DNA of 64,000 bases from Heligmosomoides polygyrus polygyrus (GCA_947396885.1 OX377202.1:10044001-10108000), one strand, 5' to 3'; counted from the first letter of the stretch, positions 11,986 through 23,763 are shown. Numbers and translations: made by a program. The notes: generated by a model not told the origin, from the letters alone.

Positions 11986-12087
11986 AAGTTTCTTACAACT
12001 TTATTTTTCTTACATCCTTATTCTTACAATTTAAAATTATTACAGACACAATGACCATGAGAAGGCGTAATAACGACAAATTAATAT

Positions 12088-12235
12088 GTGCAAAAATATT
12101 GGCAGTACGCGGGCTCGAACTCGAAATAACGTCGGTGTGCTCCTATGAGAAGGCACTCCTACCCACTGCGCCACCGAGGCAATCTCTTGGGGTGTCATAG
12201 AGGCTGACGATCTTTGCGCACACATTATCTCACCT
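12088..12235 (-). repeat. tRNA-derived SINE
   Basis: The reverse complement reads 'GCCTCGGTGGCGCAGTGGG' (A box) and later 'CGAGTTCGAGCCCGCG' (B box), with plausible tRNA-like spacing. It differs from the SINEs at 26060 and 29995 downstream of the B box, so it may be a second SINE family or a lone tRNA pseudogene. Confidence 0.65.
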
Positions 12236-12239
12236 CTTT

Positions 12240-12815
12240 TTCGACCTTTAAAAAGCGTTCAACAAAAACTAACTGCAATTCCAGACTTAGCTCACACGGC
12301 CCTCCTTCCTCTTCATCTTCTTCGTGGTCTGTCCCGCTTTGTAGGGGGTCCGCTATTCTGGTGTGACGACGCCACCGTTCCCGATTCAGCGCTAGATCAG
12401 GATGGACACCAGCCACCTTCAAGTCCATATGTAACGTATCAGACCAGCGCTGCTCCGCACACCCTCTAGGCCGCTTTCCTATTACCTCGAAGTTAAGCCT
12501 ATCTTGCTGACGCTGTCTTCTTTCCCACGCAGAACGTGGCCGTACCATCGTAAGCGAGCTTCGCGCAGGGGGTCGAGCGTTCTACCCCCTCGTCCCCCTG
12601 GCCCGCCCACCCCCCCTCCCCCAACCCCTGGGCTTGCTCGAGAGTACAGTGGTTGCCTTACGACACAGTGGAGACGCAGACTATTGTCACGCCTCTGTTT
12701 AAAGGGCGGGGGAGGGGAGGGGAGAACGCCACTCCGCCCTTAGCGCATCTTATCCGCTATCGGCGCGACACCGAACTTCTGCCGAATGGCATCGTTTCAG
12801 ATGCGGTCCATGCGC
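12240..12815 (-). pseudogene. RTE-type RT, C-terminal fragment
   Basis: The minus strand encodes 'FEVIGKRPRGCAEQRWSDTL' and 'DLKVAGVHPDLALNRERWRR', the counterpart of the C-terminal end of the RTE copy at 47789-48847 (EVRGKRPRGRPKQRWLDTL). Further upstream on the minus strand 'NDAIRQKFGVAPIA' also matches. A G/C-rich low-complexity stretch (12590-12730) interrupts the two, and stops are present. This is a broken 3' fragment of the same RTE family, with the catalytic part missing. Confidence 0.8.
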
Positions 12816-13265
12816 CTCACACGCCATCCTGTCAGAATATCATCGAAAATGCTCACCATGAGTTGGGAACCTTTCCTTGTTAGGCTTATGCTTGGAATAG
12901 TGTCCAATTCGACGTGGAAATGGTGCACACTACGCATGTTCACCAACAAGGTTCACTAGTTGAGCATTCTACGTCTCATCTGACGACGACACTTTAAGTC
13001 ATAATTACCCTATGCATAGGTATGCTCCGCCCAGCTTCACGTGCATTTCTTTTCCTAAAGTGTTTGGCATAAAAGTTAGAGCCAACCATAAGAACGACGA
13101 TTTTCACAGAACGGCCGACCATGTGTGATGCTTCGTTGTTGCGTTGTAAAGCACTGAGAACGATGCTAGAAAATCGAAGAGGCACGAAGCCGCCAAACTT
13201 ACCGCTTGACTCAGGTGTTTCTCGTCGATCTGACTACTTCTGACGGATAGGGATAGACACTATAC
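12816..13265. other. No gene seen; short family P scrap
   Basis: Around 12895-12945 the words 'gtgtccaattcgacgtgg' and 'aaatggtgcacac' recall the terminal part of family P. The rest shows nothing recognisable. Confidence 0.4.
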
Positions 13266-13266
13266 A

Positions 13267-13447
13267 GGAGCCGGATTCATGAACGACTTACAGAGATTTA
13301 ACGGAGAAATTACAGCCGACATTCCTGAAAAAAACGCGAATTAACGCGGCTTATCAACAAGCGATACGGTGAAATGTTGGTGTTATCAGGAATTTCGGTT
13401 GTAATTTTTCCGTTAAATCTCCGTAAGGCGTTGATGAATTTGGCCCC
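13267..13447. repeat. MITE family A copy, intact
   Basis: Inverted ends 'gccggattcatgaacgactt' and 'aaggcgttgatgaatttggc', and inner arms 'agatttaacggagaaatt' against 'ttttccgttaaatctccg'. Length about 180 bases. Confidence 0.85.
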
Positions 13448-13684
13448 AGCACTACAAGAAGATTAAAGCTGATGTGGGCGCTTTAAATCTCGCAACTACA
13501 AAATGCAGCAAAGAACAAATGATGGCTGTTGGCGTTAATCAATCTCTTTATGGGAGATTTATCTATTTATACGTGAAATTCAAGCGAAACATGTAGGCAC
13601 GGGAAGGATATTAGAAGAAATGTCAACAAAAAGTTATTTCAAAACAAGAACGTGGTGAACAAGAAGTGAGATCGAATGAACGTA
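13448..13684. other. No gene seen
   Basis: Spacer between a MITE and a mariner; nothing recognised. Confidence 0.4.
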
Positions 13685-14591
13685 TTGGGGAGGGGGGGGG
13701 GGCAAAAGTAATGAGACACCCCATGCCGTGTCCATATATCTCGTGGCTGGAGTCTGGATTCGTACTTGTTGTATTTGTATGTTTGTATGCTACTTACTGA
13801 AGCCCATCTGAAAAGTTATCACTTCCGCCCTTTCCAGAAGCATGCCAGAAACCCCAGCCTGTCTCATGCCGAAACCCCAGTTTGACGAGTCGACCTGTGT
13901 CGCGCAAATCTCCCCCAGTTCCCAACCCCGAGCAGCCTGGGCTCAATATTCACGCAAGATGAGAAGTACGTCTTCTAACTTAACGGCGCCAAACAGCGAG
14001 TCTGGGTGAGACCTGGTGAATTGTTACCGACCTTCGTTCGGCGAGATGTTCACGGCGAGAAGCATCTTTGGAGCTTTTGGGTCTGCGCCCATGGAACGGT
14101 TTACCGAAGGCTGTTTCCCATGAGCACCGCGATGAACTCCATGGCCATTGTGAACGAAATAGAGGAGATGGGCCGGCGACTCGCTCTTATTCATTCGCAG
14201 CGCTTCAAGAAGCTCCTCCTCTTCGACAACGCCGCACCCCATCGGGAACAAGTGACCACGGATAAGCTTGGCCAGCTGGGCTACGTTCACATGCCTCACC
14301 CACCGCATTCGCTGGACATCTCTCCATTCAACTACCACTACTACTTGAGCCTACAGGAATTCCTAGTCGGAAGGGACACAAGAACCCAAGCAGTCCTTGA
14401 CAACCATATCGAGCAGTTGATGAGCACCAGGCTCAAGCAGTTCTGGAGGGATCAGGAAGTTGGCTGAGCGATGGCAGCGAGGTCCTTGCCCTTAATGGCA
14501 AATACACTCCTCAGCATCGTTGAGTTGTAATTGAGTTATAAGGAGATAAAGATTTTTTTCATTTTGTCTCATTACTTTTGGCCCTCCCTAA
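13685..14591 (+). mobile_element. Internally deleted mariner with TA target duplication
   Basis: The left terminus 'caaaagtaatgagac' sits behind a G run. The right terminus 'gtctcattacttttggccct' ends 'ccctaa', and TA lies outside both ends (13683-13684, 14592-14593). The frame 14006-14467 is the C-terminal two thirds of a mariner transposase, an enzyme that excises and inserts the element at TA. 'LLLFDNAAPHREQ' supplies the second catalytic Asp and 'HPPHSLDISPFNYHYY' is the third-Asp block, where the expected Asp of the TDYH motif is Asn (FNYH). The N-terminal DNA-binding domain is missing. About 900 bases against a usual 1.2-1.3 kb. Inactive. Confidence 0.85.
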
Positions 14592-14623
14592 TAGACTTAA
14601 AAGAATCCTGCACTGATGGTGAT

Positions 14624-14700
14624 GAGTTGCGCCACGCATTCTGCTCCTGCGGGATGTTGTGAGTGTAAGAAGGCATAATTGGTGATGAATGCAATATCCT
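14624..14700 (+). repeat. Dispersed repeat B, fragment
   Basis: 'gttgcgccacgcattctgct' and 'gcgggatgttgtgag' match the start of repeat B; the rest is diverged. Confidence 0.55.
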
Positions 14701-14899
14701 GTGGTCAGTAAATGGGCAAGATAATTGCGGATTCACTCAACAGTTCACCCATCAGTCACGCGTTAGTGCTAGGGATCCAAAGGTCATCCGAAAGAAAGAG
14801 TTTCTAGGGAGAACGCGAGGCTTGACCTCATTCATTACACTTTGTCGGCTGTGGTCCACCATTCTAAATATCTAACCTACATACAGGGGTATTTAATTG
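14701..14899. other. No gene seen
   Basis: Short spacer without recognisable features. Confidence 0.4.
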
Positions 14900-16140
14900 G
14901 AGTGGCCCCTGGGGTTATTCCCAAAGCTCGATCATGCGCAATCTAGAGTGGGAACACATAGGAGTGGAGATCGACGGCCCGTAGCTGCACAATCTTCGCT
15001 TCGCCCACGAGGTCATGCTCATAACACGAGCTTTTGTCAGGCGGAGCGACTGGCGATTTTAGTCGTGTATGTGGGAAACTTCTCCTGCAGTTGAATCTCG
15101 AGGAAACGCCGTTCATGAAGAACGGACAAGTTTCTGATGCCCCATTCTCGCTCAACGGAACGAACATCTCCGAATGCTCCAACTACGTGTATCTGGGTCG
15201 CGAAGTCAACATGGCCAACGACCTAGCGCCGGAGCGGGCAGGAGGAAATGAGCAGCTCAGAGAGCTTTCAAGAGCGTCGAAGAAGACGTGAAGAAGGCGA
15301 AGAAAGTCTGACTCCGTGCCCACCTATTCGACTCCACCGTTCTTCCTGCCCTAACATACGCCTCAAAGACTTGGGATACGTGAAAGCAGGGTGAAGGATG
15401 AAAGCAGGGCCCGGATTCTTGAACGCGGCCGACGGTAAATCCTACCCCGATTTACCTCGACGGCCACTTACCGGCCAATTACCAGGGTCTTAGCTCTGTT
15501 TCTGATTCATGACCGCCAAAGCAAGGGTTTTACTTCTAGGCGCTCGTGTCGAGTATTGGGTGGGTTGGCAACGGGTTGCGTTGGGTCAGAAATAAGCAGA
15601 TAGCAAAACCCTTGCTTTGGCGTGAATGTTCCCTTACGCGCTAGCGAGGTAGCATGATTTCCGCCGCGCGTTCACGAATCGCGGGTAAGTGGGGAGGGTC
15701 GGTAGATTTTACACTTACCGGTCGGTAAGTCCTTCACAAATCCGAGCCTAGGATGCGTCGCGTACCTTGGAATTGAGAGGACGATGCTCGGAGTGACACA
15801 TTTACGCAAGTGGAAGAATACCTACGGAGTTCCGAGTTTTGGCGACGTTCGAAGATCGCAAAGGCTGTCTCATGGGCGTAGTCGTCGAAAATTCGGTGGG
15901 CCGACCACGTAATGGGCTTCGCATGACTCCCGCTAGACGAGAGCCGTCACCAACTGGATTACACTGAATGTCAAGAGAACACCAGGACGCCCTCCAACGC
16001 ATTGGTCGCACTTCTTCGTGAAAGCCGTGAACGACCGATTTGAACTTCGTGTCCCTCGAATCATACGATAGGGAGGAATGGAGACGCTGCTGACACCCGT
16101 TCGAGCATCTCTATGATCAACGGAACAACAGGTAATGCAG
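14900..16140 (+). pseudogene. Degenerate RTE-type RT copy, split by a MITE
   Basis: Sister of the RT at 393-1535. Stretches of the same protein appear in shifting frames: '[19 protein letters not shown]' and '[15 protein letters not shown]' near 15135-15230, then the 'RRSKI' to 'RPPTHWS'-like C-terminal region at 15820-16080. The FADD active-site box is degraded (near 15000 the reading is FAHEV). A 343-base MITE (15407-15749) interrupts it. Several frameshifts and stops exclude function. It shares the 5'-truncated extent of the other copy only partly, starting later. Confidence 0.85.
15407..15749. repeat. MITE family D inside the RTE relic
   Basis: Ends are 'gggcccggattcttgaacgc' and 'tcacaaatccgagcct', with inner arms such as 'ggtaaatcctaccc' and 'gggtcggtagatttt', and a central pair 'aagcaagggttttac' against 'agcaaaacccttgcttt'. 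It lies within LINE sequence that continues on both sides, so it inserted after the LINE. Confidence 0.75.
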
Positions 16141-16209
16141 GTGAATTGTATTTTTTGAGTGAAATTTAACGGGAGATTTCATTTTTCGAAAATTCGTTGA
16201 AAAATTATA

Positions 16210-16500
16210 CGCCCAGAACTTTGCGTGCACTACGCTTGTGTCCTTCCAAATTGTTTTTTTTCGAATAAACGAATAATCGAACATATTCGGTTTCGTGAAA
16301 AACAGATTACTCGAATAATGAATATATTCGAATTTTGGACCACGTCGAGTAATCGTATAATGAGTATATTCGAATATTGGTGCTCATCTAATAGTCGAAT
16401 AATGAATACATTGAAATTTTTAACCTCGTCGAATATTCATTTAATGAATAATCGAATATTCGTTCGAAATTATTTGATTCGGTCCGAAGTATAGTGTGCA
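16210..16500. repeat. Degenerate TCGAATA-type repeat or MITE
   Basis: Repeats of 'tcgaataatgaatatattcg' alternate with short unique bits. The flanks 'gcgtgcactacgct' and 'agtatagtgtgcac' are inverted, as in the smaller TTCGAATA element at 46683-46871. Confidence 0.55.
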
Positions 16501-16687
16501 CCTCTGGTTCGAATGCCCATCACTGTCGTTTACGATGTCTTCAGTAACAAGTAATACGGACTAAAATAGCCTATCCATATCCAGAGGCTTTCACTTGGAA
16601 TATACAGGATGCGTAAAAAGTATTGACGCACTAAACGTAAGCGTTAGAAATGACAACACATCATAAAATTTAACAATTTTATATACA

Positions 16688-16992
16688 AAATGGGCGCGTG
16701 GAGCGCAGTCGGAGGAGGCGCCGGTTCTCGCCTGCACCCGATACCAGGTTCCTGGTTCGGATTTCCCGCCCAGGCCAACCAAGCCTTCCATCCCTCAGGG
16801 GTCGCTGAATTGGTACCAGACTTGTCTGGGAGCGATAAAGCGCTGACTTGTTCATCGGCTGTCCACCGCAAGTCATTGTATGGCCAAATACGCATTCAAC
16901 TCGCCTCCACGACATCCCGTAGAAGTAGAATGCGTGGCGCATCCCAAAGGGGGTTGAATAACGTCGTCCTTTATCCTTTTATCCTTTTATAT
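16688..16992 (-). repeat. Dispersed repeat B, full-length copy inside the Tc1-like left arm
   Basis: On the minus strand it has the standard order: 'gatgcgccacgcattctact', 'acgggatgtcgtggaggcga', 'tgcggtggacagccgatg', 'cccagacaagtctggtacca'. Both edges touch the same Tc1 motif ('ttatatacaaaatg' at 16679 and 16990), which looks like a target duplication. Confidence 0.8.
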
Positions 16993-17799
16993 ACAAAATG
17001 TCAACAATGATGTAGCGAACAGGATAGCATCACTTGTATTTTATATGGGCTTCTTTGCTGCGAATGCAAGGGCGAAGACGCCGAGGAAAGGCATCGCCGG
17101 TGCACCGCAAGTAGTCCACGTCGATTTCGTTCTATGATTTGACCTTCAGTGACTTGATACTTTTGTGTATTCAACCTGTAAATATGTTGCATACTCTTCA
17201 AGGACCTCCAAAGTGCTAGTTCTGGCGGAAAGCTCGCTGCAAGGAAGACGCATCCAGCCAGTATAGTGGTTTGTGCATTCATCACAAGCACCTCTCGTTT
17301 TCGTGGACGCAGAAGTGAAGATTAATCAGTAAACTACCTGTGTTGATGTACTAAAGGAGGAACTGCTTCCTTGGCTCGAATCTCACCTGGAGAGTAAGCC
17401 GTATGTCTTCCAGCAGGATTAGACTCCTGCGCAGAGTCGAGGATTGTTCAGAACTGGTGCCGCGCCAACTTGAAGGACTTCATTTCGGCAGAGGAGTGGC
17501 TCTGTATAGACCGGTTTTGAATTCGCTGAATTACTCTATATGGAAAGTTTTGGAGAACAAGGCTTGCGCTACTTCCTACAAGAGTATGAAGTCAGTGAAG
17601 GATGATCTTTCTTTATTCACTTACGCGAAGTAATGTTGTGCTAACAGAGACAAACAACTACGTACATGACGAGAACTTTGCTAGTTCATAGTATGAATGA
17701 GCTATGAGTCGTATGAAGTATGAATCAGCTCAGAGTAAGGACACTACGGATATAGCTTGAACAATTACACCAGTAACGCTGCTTTCCCCTTGGAACGAG

Positions 17800-18075
17800 A
17801 GAAGGTGTCCCCAGCGAGATCCTTGTCCTGACCCAGAACGCAATCTGATAGAAGTACTGGGGAACGCATTCGACCGAGACCCCAGGCGGACAGGCCGAGG
17901 GGGACCTTAAGCTAGGGGTTCTCCAGAACGTCATCAAGCCCCAGTATATCTATCAGATCTGGTCAAAGCATGGAACAATATCGACGTGGACCACTTGCGG
18001 CGCACCGTCGATGCCTTTCTTCGGCGTCTTCGCCCCTGCATTTGCAGCAAAGAAGCCCATATGAAATATAAGTGA
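17800..18075 (+). pseudogene. Tc1/mariner transposase, C-terminal remnant
   Basis: Reading forward, 'DPCPDPERNLIEVLGNAF' resembles the SPDLNPIENLW block that carries the last catalytic acid of Tc1 transposases. After an interruption, 'VKAWNNIDVDHLRRTVDAF' resembles the family's C-terminal helix. The DNA-binding domain and the first two catalytic residues are not recognisable between 17160 and 17800. Stops and shifts exclude function. It lies between the long inverted arms, where a transposase is expected. Confidence 0.65.
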
Positions 18076-18192
18076 TGCTATTCTGTTTGCTAGATCGTTG
18101 TTGACATTTTGTACGTAAACTTATTAAATTTTATAATGTTTTGTTATTTCTAAGGTTTACGTTTGGTGCGTCAATGCTTTTTACGCACCCTG

Positions 18193-19125
18193 TACTTTTT
18201 CTATCATCACTTCAAGCATTGAGGCTTGGCTGTTGACAGGGCTGTTCGCATTTCATGAGACTTCAGCTGCTGCTGCAATAGCTTCGTGCTTGTTTGGCTG
18301 CTCGTGTCGAACTGTGTCAGCGTACGAAGAGTGACCCAGAGGGCTTTGTTGTCTTTGTGGTGGCTGTGGCGTAGGCCGAGTTTCTGTTGAGAAAAACGCT
18401 GTTCGTCACCGGCAAAGTGCAGTCGACGGGGCACCCGCCGCATCGCACGTGCAGCACACCCGCTTCTCGCTCGTTGAGAGTACATGCGGGCTCGGGCGGC
18501 AGGCTGTCCGACCGGGCTCTTCGCACGATTTTGTGTTCCCGCCGTTAAGCTACCCTCAGCTCCGTGAAGATTGCTGGCTATCCTACGTGGTCTCATCGTT
18601 TCTTCAAGCTGACCTTCACTATAGATAGTGCTCTGTTGGGCTGCAACCACTCGTTTCACGCCTCTCTATGTCGATGTTCGATTCCTCGTCCAGACAACCT
18701 TGCGTTATCCTTTTTCGCCATTCTAGTTAGCCTTCGATTTCTATGCACAAGATAAAAGATTTGTCCAGAACATGGGAAAGAGGCGGATGAGGCTCAGTTG
18801 CAGAAACCCCTAGTTCCGCGTGCGTCCTGAATCGATTACTGGTTCAGATCCCGCGAAGCAGAAGTCTGTCGTCTATGCGAGAGCGATAATTTGATATTAG
18901 ACTCGTCCGGGAAAGGCAAAAGACTGACTTCTCCGTCGGCTATGTGTAGGTCAAATAAACTTTAGGCTTGCTTCCACGATAAAACTGAATGCGTGGCGCA
19001 CACCGCCATTTGCAGACTTGGTTCCCATAGTAGTGAAACTTGTTGTAGTCGAATATCTACATATTGACGACGTTTCTGGTCTTAAGCCCTTCTTCATGTC
19101 TAGAAGAACCATTTCGCCGACACAT
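18193..19125. other. No gene recognised; repeat B scrap at about 18955-19005
   Basis: A minus-strand frame of 150 codons (18207-18659) has no recognisable domain and is basic and low in hydrophobic residues. Near 18990 'gaatgcgtggcgcacacc' is the reversed start of repeat B. Nothing else identified. Confidence 0.4.
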
Positions 19126-19127
19126 TA

Positions 19128-20392
19128 TGGGTGCGCCATAAATATGGTCACTTTTTCGCACACAATTTTTTGTAATTGTTTGTGAACGTTTATATGTTTC
19201 CATTGTTTCTTCGGATTCCACGTGTCATCTTAACTGTATATAGTGTTTTTTGCATCTCCACACTGCTTCCGTCAGAAATTGTAAAGTATTGTTGTCAAAG
19301 AGGCGCAATCTTGGATCCGAGAAGTGCAGGACTTTCTGCTCCCAATATCGCTCGTCTACTGAAGCTGCACAAGATCACAGTCTATCGCTGTGTGAAACGT
19401 AACTTTTTCGTTGATCGTTCCCGACCTGGCTGCCCGGTGTCCGTAGCTACGAGCAGTCTTTGGAAAATCGTGAAAGAACAATTCAAGTGGAATCCAGGCC
19501 GCGGCATGAGAAAGATGGCATCCGAGCTCAACGTATCGGCTACGACGATGAAGCGAGTTGCTAAGAATGAACTTGGACTATACCCCTACAAGTTCCGTCA
19601 ACTGCACGGACAAACGTCTGCACAGATGAAAGGAAGAAGAAAAAATGTCCAAGACTCCTCGAGCGGCACGACCACTGCACGATGCTCTTCACTGATAAGA
19701 AACTTTTCTCAGTTGAGCAGCATTTTGACCGCCAAAACTCGCGGTCACTGGCTGAAAGTGGTGAGGATGAAGACACCGTTAACAGAAACTCTCATGCAGC
19801 TTCCCTGATGGTTTGGGCCGGAGTTTGTGCCACAGGACGGACACGATTGGTTTTCGTTGAAAAAGGAGCCAAGGTCAACACCAATGTCTAGGTGAACGAC
19901 ATTGTGACGAAGGAGTTGCTTACCTAGGCTCAAGAACACTCTGGAAATACAACATGGACCTTTCAACAGAACGGCGTGCCCGCTCATAAGTCCAACAAGA
20001 CTCAGGAGTGGTGCGCGAGGAATCTTCCCAACTTCATCCCTGTTTCTCAATGGCCGACAAACTCGTAAGATTTGAGTGTTATGGATTACTGCGTTGGTTC
20101 ATTCTAGAGGGTAACGCCTGCGCTAAAAGGCGAACTACGATTCGAGGATTGAAATCTTCACGGGAAAAAGCATGGAAGGAAATTCCGCAAGCAACCTTGC
20201 GTGCCGCCGTTGAATCATACCCTAAGCGTCTGAAGGTTGTCATTCGTGCCAGCAGGGATCATACTGAATGATATCCATTTTGCGTGTTATCTAGATTCTT
20301 AGTAAAATGTTGAAGAAGTTTCGTTGTTCCCTGGTAAATTCCGCGTGGGTAATTCGCTTTTTATTGAGTGGCCATATTTATGGCGCACCCTG
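19128..20392 (+). mobile_element. Tc1/mariner element, DD37D-like spacing, degenerate
   Basis: TIRs are 'tgggtgcgccataaatatgg' (left) and 'tatttatggcgcaccctg' (right), each next to TA. The transposase starts near 19300. 'LDPRSAGLSAPNIARLLKL' is the helix-turn-helix DNA-binding region. 'CTMLFTDKKLF' gives the first catalytic Asp, reached after a frame change near 19650. 'FQQNGVPAHKS' is the second block, with Asn where Asp is expected, and 'SVMDYCVG' gives the third acid. The gap between the second and third catalytic positions is 37 residues, the pattern called DD37D (maT). Several stops (near 19889, 19926, 20067). Inactive. Confidence 0.8.
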
Positions 20393-21059
20393 TACATTAC
20401 TCCATACATGAAGCCTAGGGAAACAACTATCTCTAAAAAAGTTACAAACCGGTTACTGCCGCCTTCTGAAATTACAGTTATCTCGTACTTTGTACTTCGA
20501 GAGCCACTGCACACGACAAATGCGCATCTGGAGTGATTCCTCATTTTCTTCAGGATCAGAACACGTGGAGCATTCTAGGGGTGCCCTCAACTTTAGCATA
20601 TACTCCATCTTATACGGCGTTCCTTCTTCTTTTTTTCATTCTGACCTTTATAGGATTGAAGAAGTATTAGATTGTCCGGAAAGTTCTTAGCGTTTTGTGT
20701 TACTATTTTTCATTCGTCTATTATCAAGTAAAAATTTAACTTGAATTGCGCATTAATGCTACTTTCTGTACAACATGTTCTGCTCTATTATATTACTGTT
20801 CTTTAAGGGCCTATTGAAGTACAAGTGCTCCGTCACGCCTATCGGCGTGCCTCGCACTTGCGCGCTTCGCGCGATGTTGCAGTATCTCTAAGCTAAGAAC
20901 AATAACATCAAGCTAGCTGGTCTACTTGTACAGCTTTTTCCCTACCTAGGAGTACAAAAGGCTCTCAGTACGTGCAATATATAGTATGATAGGGCGATCT
21001 ATTGGTTCCACGCTACTGGTTCTCCTTAGTGAAACGTTCCCCCATTACTGGCCGTTCCC

Positions 21060-21240
21060 CTCAACGATCCCCCTTAGCTGACGACGTCTTCGGCACGTCT
21101 TCTGAATCCCCAGGCATATTGGACGACGCCTTCGGCACGTCCACCTGAATCTCCAAACACGTTGAGCGACGTCTTTGAAACGTCATGCGACGTACTGCGC
21201 ACGTCTTCTGAATCCCCTGGCACGAAGAAGACGCTCGGGT
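21060..21240. repeat. Diverged relatives of the 155-bp satellite
   Basis: Several loose copies of 'gacgtcttcggcacgtcttc' and 'gaatccccaggca' resemble the sub-unit of the satellite at 23764-25015. They lie at the 3' side (minus strand) of the Helitron-like element. Confidence 0.5.
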
Positions 21241-21597
21241 ATTTTCTGCTTTTTTTGCTCCCCATAATTTGATCAGTATCAATTGACGGCGATCGAAGTT
21301 CTGGAAACGAACTTCGACCTCGCCAACACTCCCAAAAACTTCGCCCACACTTCCCCTAGGGGGGGATTAATTAGCGTGCTGATCACGAATCTAACATCCT
21401 TCTTTGAAATTTCAAACGATTATGGTAGGGTACGGTAGGTAACGGTGACAAAGGCTGCCGATGTCATCATCACCGATTCTCCCCAGTGCTAAGGGGGCTG
21501 TTTGGGGTGATAAACACGAATCTGGCAGCCATTTCTCGTATTACGCTGCAGCACGGTAGCTACTGATCAGGATCGCCATAGCATATTGGACGACAAA

Positions 21598-22330
21598 CTC
21601 CTCGAAATAGAAAACGAAATCGTCGAAGACGTCAGAAGACGCGAGCCGAACATCAGAAACGATCAAAAACAACAGAAGACACTCACGCTCGAACTTCTAA
21701 CCATTTCACCCGGACTTTTTCAACAGTTTGATTTCTTCGGAGCGATTTTGCTGATAAAATGACTCAGCCTCTGACTGAAACGAATCATCGAGCCGTTGTC
21801 TCACCCCCCCCCCCTTCATCAGCGATATCACGATGCCTCCTTCAGCTGTTCACCTGATCGCAGCGTAATCAATGAGGCTAATCAAAAGCGAAACACCCAA
21901 AAAGCAAGTCAAACTCCTCGAAATAGAAAATGAATCCGTCGAAGACGTCGGAAGATGCGAGCCGAACATCAGAAACGATCAAAAACAAAAGAAGACAATC
22001 ACACTCGAACTTCTAACCATTTCACCCGGACTTTTTCAACAGTTTGATTTCTTCGGAGCGATTTCGCTGATAAAATGACTTAGCCTCTGACTGAAACGAA
22101 TCATCGAGCCGTTGTCTCACCCCCTCCCCCCTTCATCAGCGATATCACCATGCCTCCTTCAGCTGTTCAACGGATCGCAGCGTAATCAATGAGGCTAATC
22201 AAAAGCGAAACACCCAAAAAGCAAGTCAAACTCCTCGAAATAGAAAATGAATCCGTCGAAGACGTCAGAGAGCGCCACCGCGCTTTGATTAGGAGAAAAT
22301 GAATCCGTCGGCAAAGTCAGAGAGCGCCAC
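21598..22330. repeat. Tandem repeat of about 316 bases, two copies and a partial third
   Basis: The phrase 'ctcctcgaaatagaaaa' starts at 21598, 21914 and 22231, giving steps of 316 and 317 bases. Each unit includes 'tttcacccggactttttcaa', a C run and 'atgcctccttcagctg'. The third copy breaks off after about 40 bases into a short duplicated stretch ('gagagcgccac'). Confidence 0.85.
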
Positions 22331-22859
22331 TGCGCTTCGATTAGGTCCCGCCTAGATTCAAAACACCCGCGTAATTTTAAATTCAAAACGTCAAGTCAAT
22401 AATTCTTGAGAAAAAGCACTGAAGGGAAGTAGAGTGCAGTGTCTGCACCCTCCTGCTTAGAGATCGCTCACTCCAGAGGTAGAGTAGAGCTACGAAAAAA
22501 ACTTCGCCCACACTTCGCCTAGGGGGGGGGTGGTTAATTAGCGTGCTGATCACGAATCTAACATCCTTCTTTGAAATTTCAGCCGATTATGGTAGGGTAC
22601 GGTAGGTAACGGTGACTAAGGCTGTCGATGTCATCGTCACCGATTTTCCCCTCACACTTCTCTCGCACTCCTCCAACACCGGATAGAGGCATATCGTTAC
22701 TGGACCCCTCCTGGACAGACAGGACAAACACGTCGCCCTGGACTGACACGGCATCCCGTACAGACTGACAGAAGTTACACTCCCCTTAGCGGCTTATTAT
22801 ATAGAAGGAAGAAGGATGATGATGACCTCCACCACCTACATGCCTTAAATTTCACACCG

Positions 22860-23735
22860 CTTGAATGGCATCCACAAAAGATCGATAATATCGACCGATA
22901 TCGATTGATCAACTTCAGATTCGTGTTCAGCGACCTCGATTACCCCCAAGGCTAAAGTTTCGGACCGCTTGGACGAAATACACGAAAAATCGATATTATC
23001 GATCGATATCGATTGATCAACTTCAGATTCGTGTTCAGCGACCTCGATTACCCCCAAGGCTAAAGTGTCGGACCGCTTGGACGAAATACACGAAAAATCG
23101 ATATTATCGATCGATATCGATTGATCAACTTCAGATTCGTGTTCAGCGACCTCGATTACCCCCAAGGCTAAAGTTTCGGACCGCTTGAACGAAATACACG
23201 AAAAATCGATAATATCGATCGATATCGATTGATCAACTTCAGATTCGTGTTCAGCGACCTCGATTACCCCAAGGCTAAAGTGTCGGACCGCTTGGACGAA
23301 ATACACGAAAAATCGATATTATCGATCGATATCGATTGATCAACTTCAGATTCGTGTTCAGCGACCTCGATTACCCCCAAGGCTAAAGTTTCGGACCGCT
23401 TGAACGAAATACACGAAAAATCGATAATATCGATCGATATCGATTGATCAACTTCAGATTCGTGTTCAGCGACCTCGATTACCCCCAAGGCTAAAGTTTC
23501 GGACCGCTTGAACGAAATACGCGAAAAATCGATATTATCGATCGATATCGATTGATCAACTTCAGATTCGTGTTCAGCGACCTCGATTACCCCCAAGGCT
23601 AAAGTTTCGGACCGCTTGAACGAAATACGCGAAAAATCGATAATATCGATTGATTGATCAACATCAGATTCGTGTTCAGCGACCTCGATTACCACCAAGG
23701 CTAAAGTTTCGGACCGCTTGAACGAAATACACCCC
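22860..23735 (-). repeat. 108-bp tandem repeat, eight copies, open on the minus strand
   Basis: 'gatcaacttcagattcgtg' recurs at 22907, 23015, 23123, 23231, 23338, 23446 and 23554, and in a diverged form at 23656. The step is 108, once 107, last 102. Because 108 is a multiple of 3, the minus strand stays open across copies (frames 22845-23306 and 23264-23932, joined by the one-base deletion near 23271). It would encode a 36-residue repeat containing 'SETLALGVIEVAEHESEVD' and 'QSISIDIIDFS'. Each unit also holds a run of overlapping ATCGAT sites. No known domain is recognised; satellite origin is more likely than a protein gene. Confidence 0.85.
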
Positions 23736-23763
23736 CCCCCCCTACACCCCCCCCCTCTCTCTA

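Larger units (their letters stand above)
16605..18192 (+). mobile_element. Tc1-like element with long TIRs, interrupted by repeat B
   Basis: Ends are 'caggatgcgtaaaaag' and 'ctttttacgcaccctg', each flanked by TA (16603-16604, 18193-18194). The inverted arms extend at least 230 bases, and the shared inner part 'atgggcttctttgctg' recurs inverted near 18040. Repeat B (16688-16992) sits in the left arm, between two stretches that are contiguous in the right arm. Transposase remnants are at about 17800-18075. Confidence 0.8.

Noticed and set aside
18207..18659. 150-codon minus frame as an LTR gag protein
   Set aside because: Scattered Cys and His do not make a zinc knuckle in one frame, and no LTR or pol is near.
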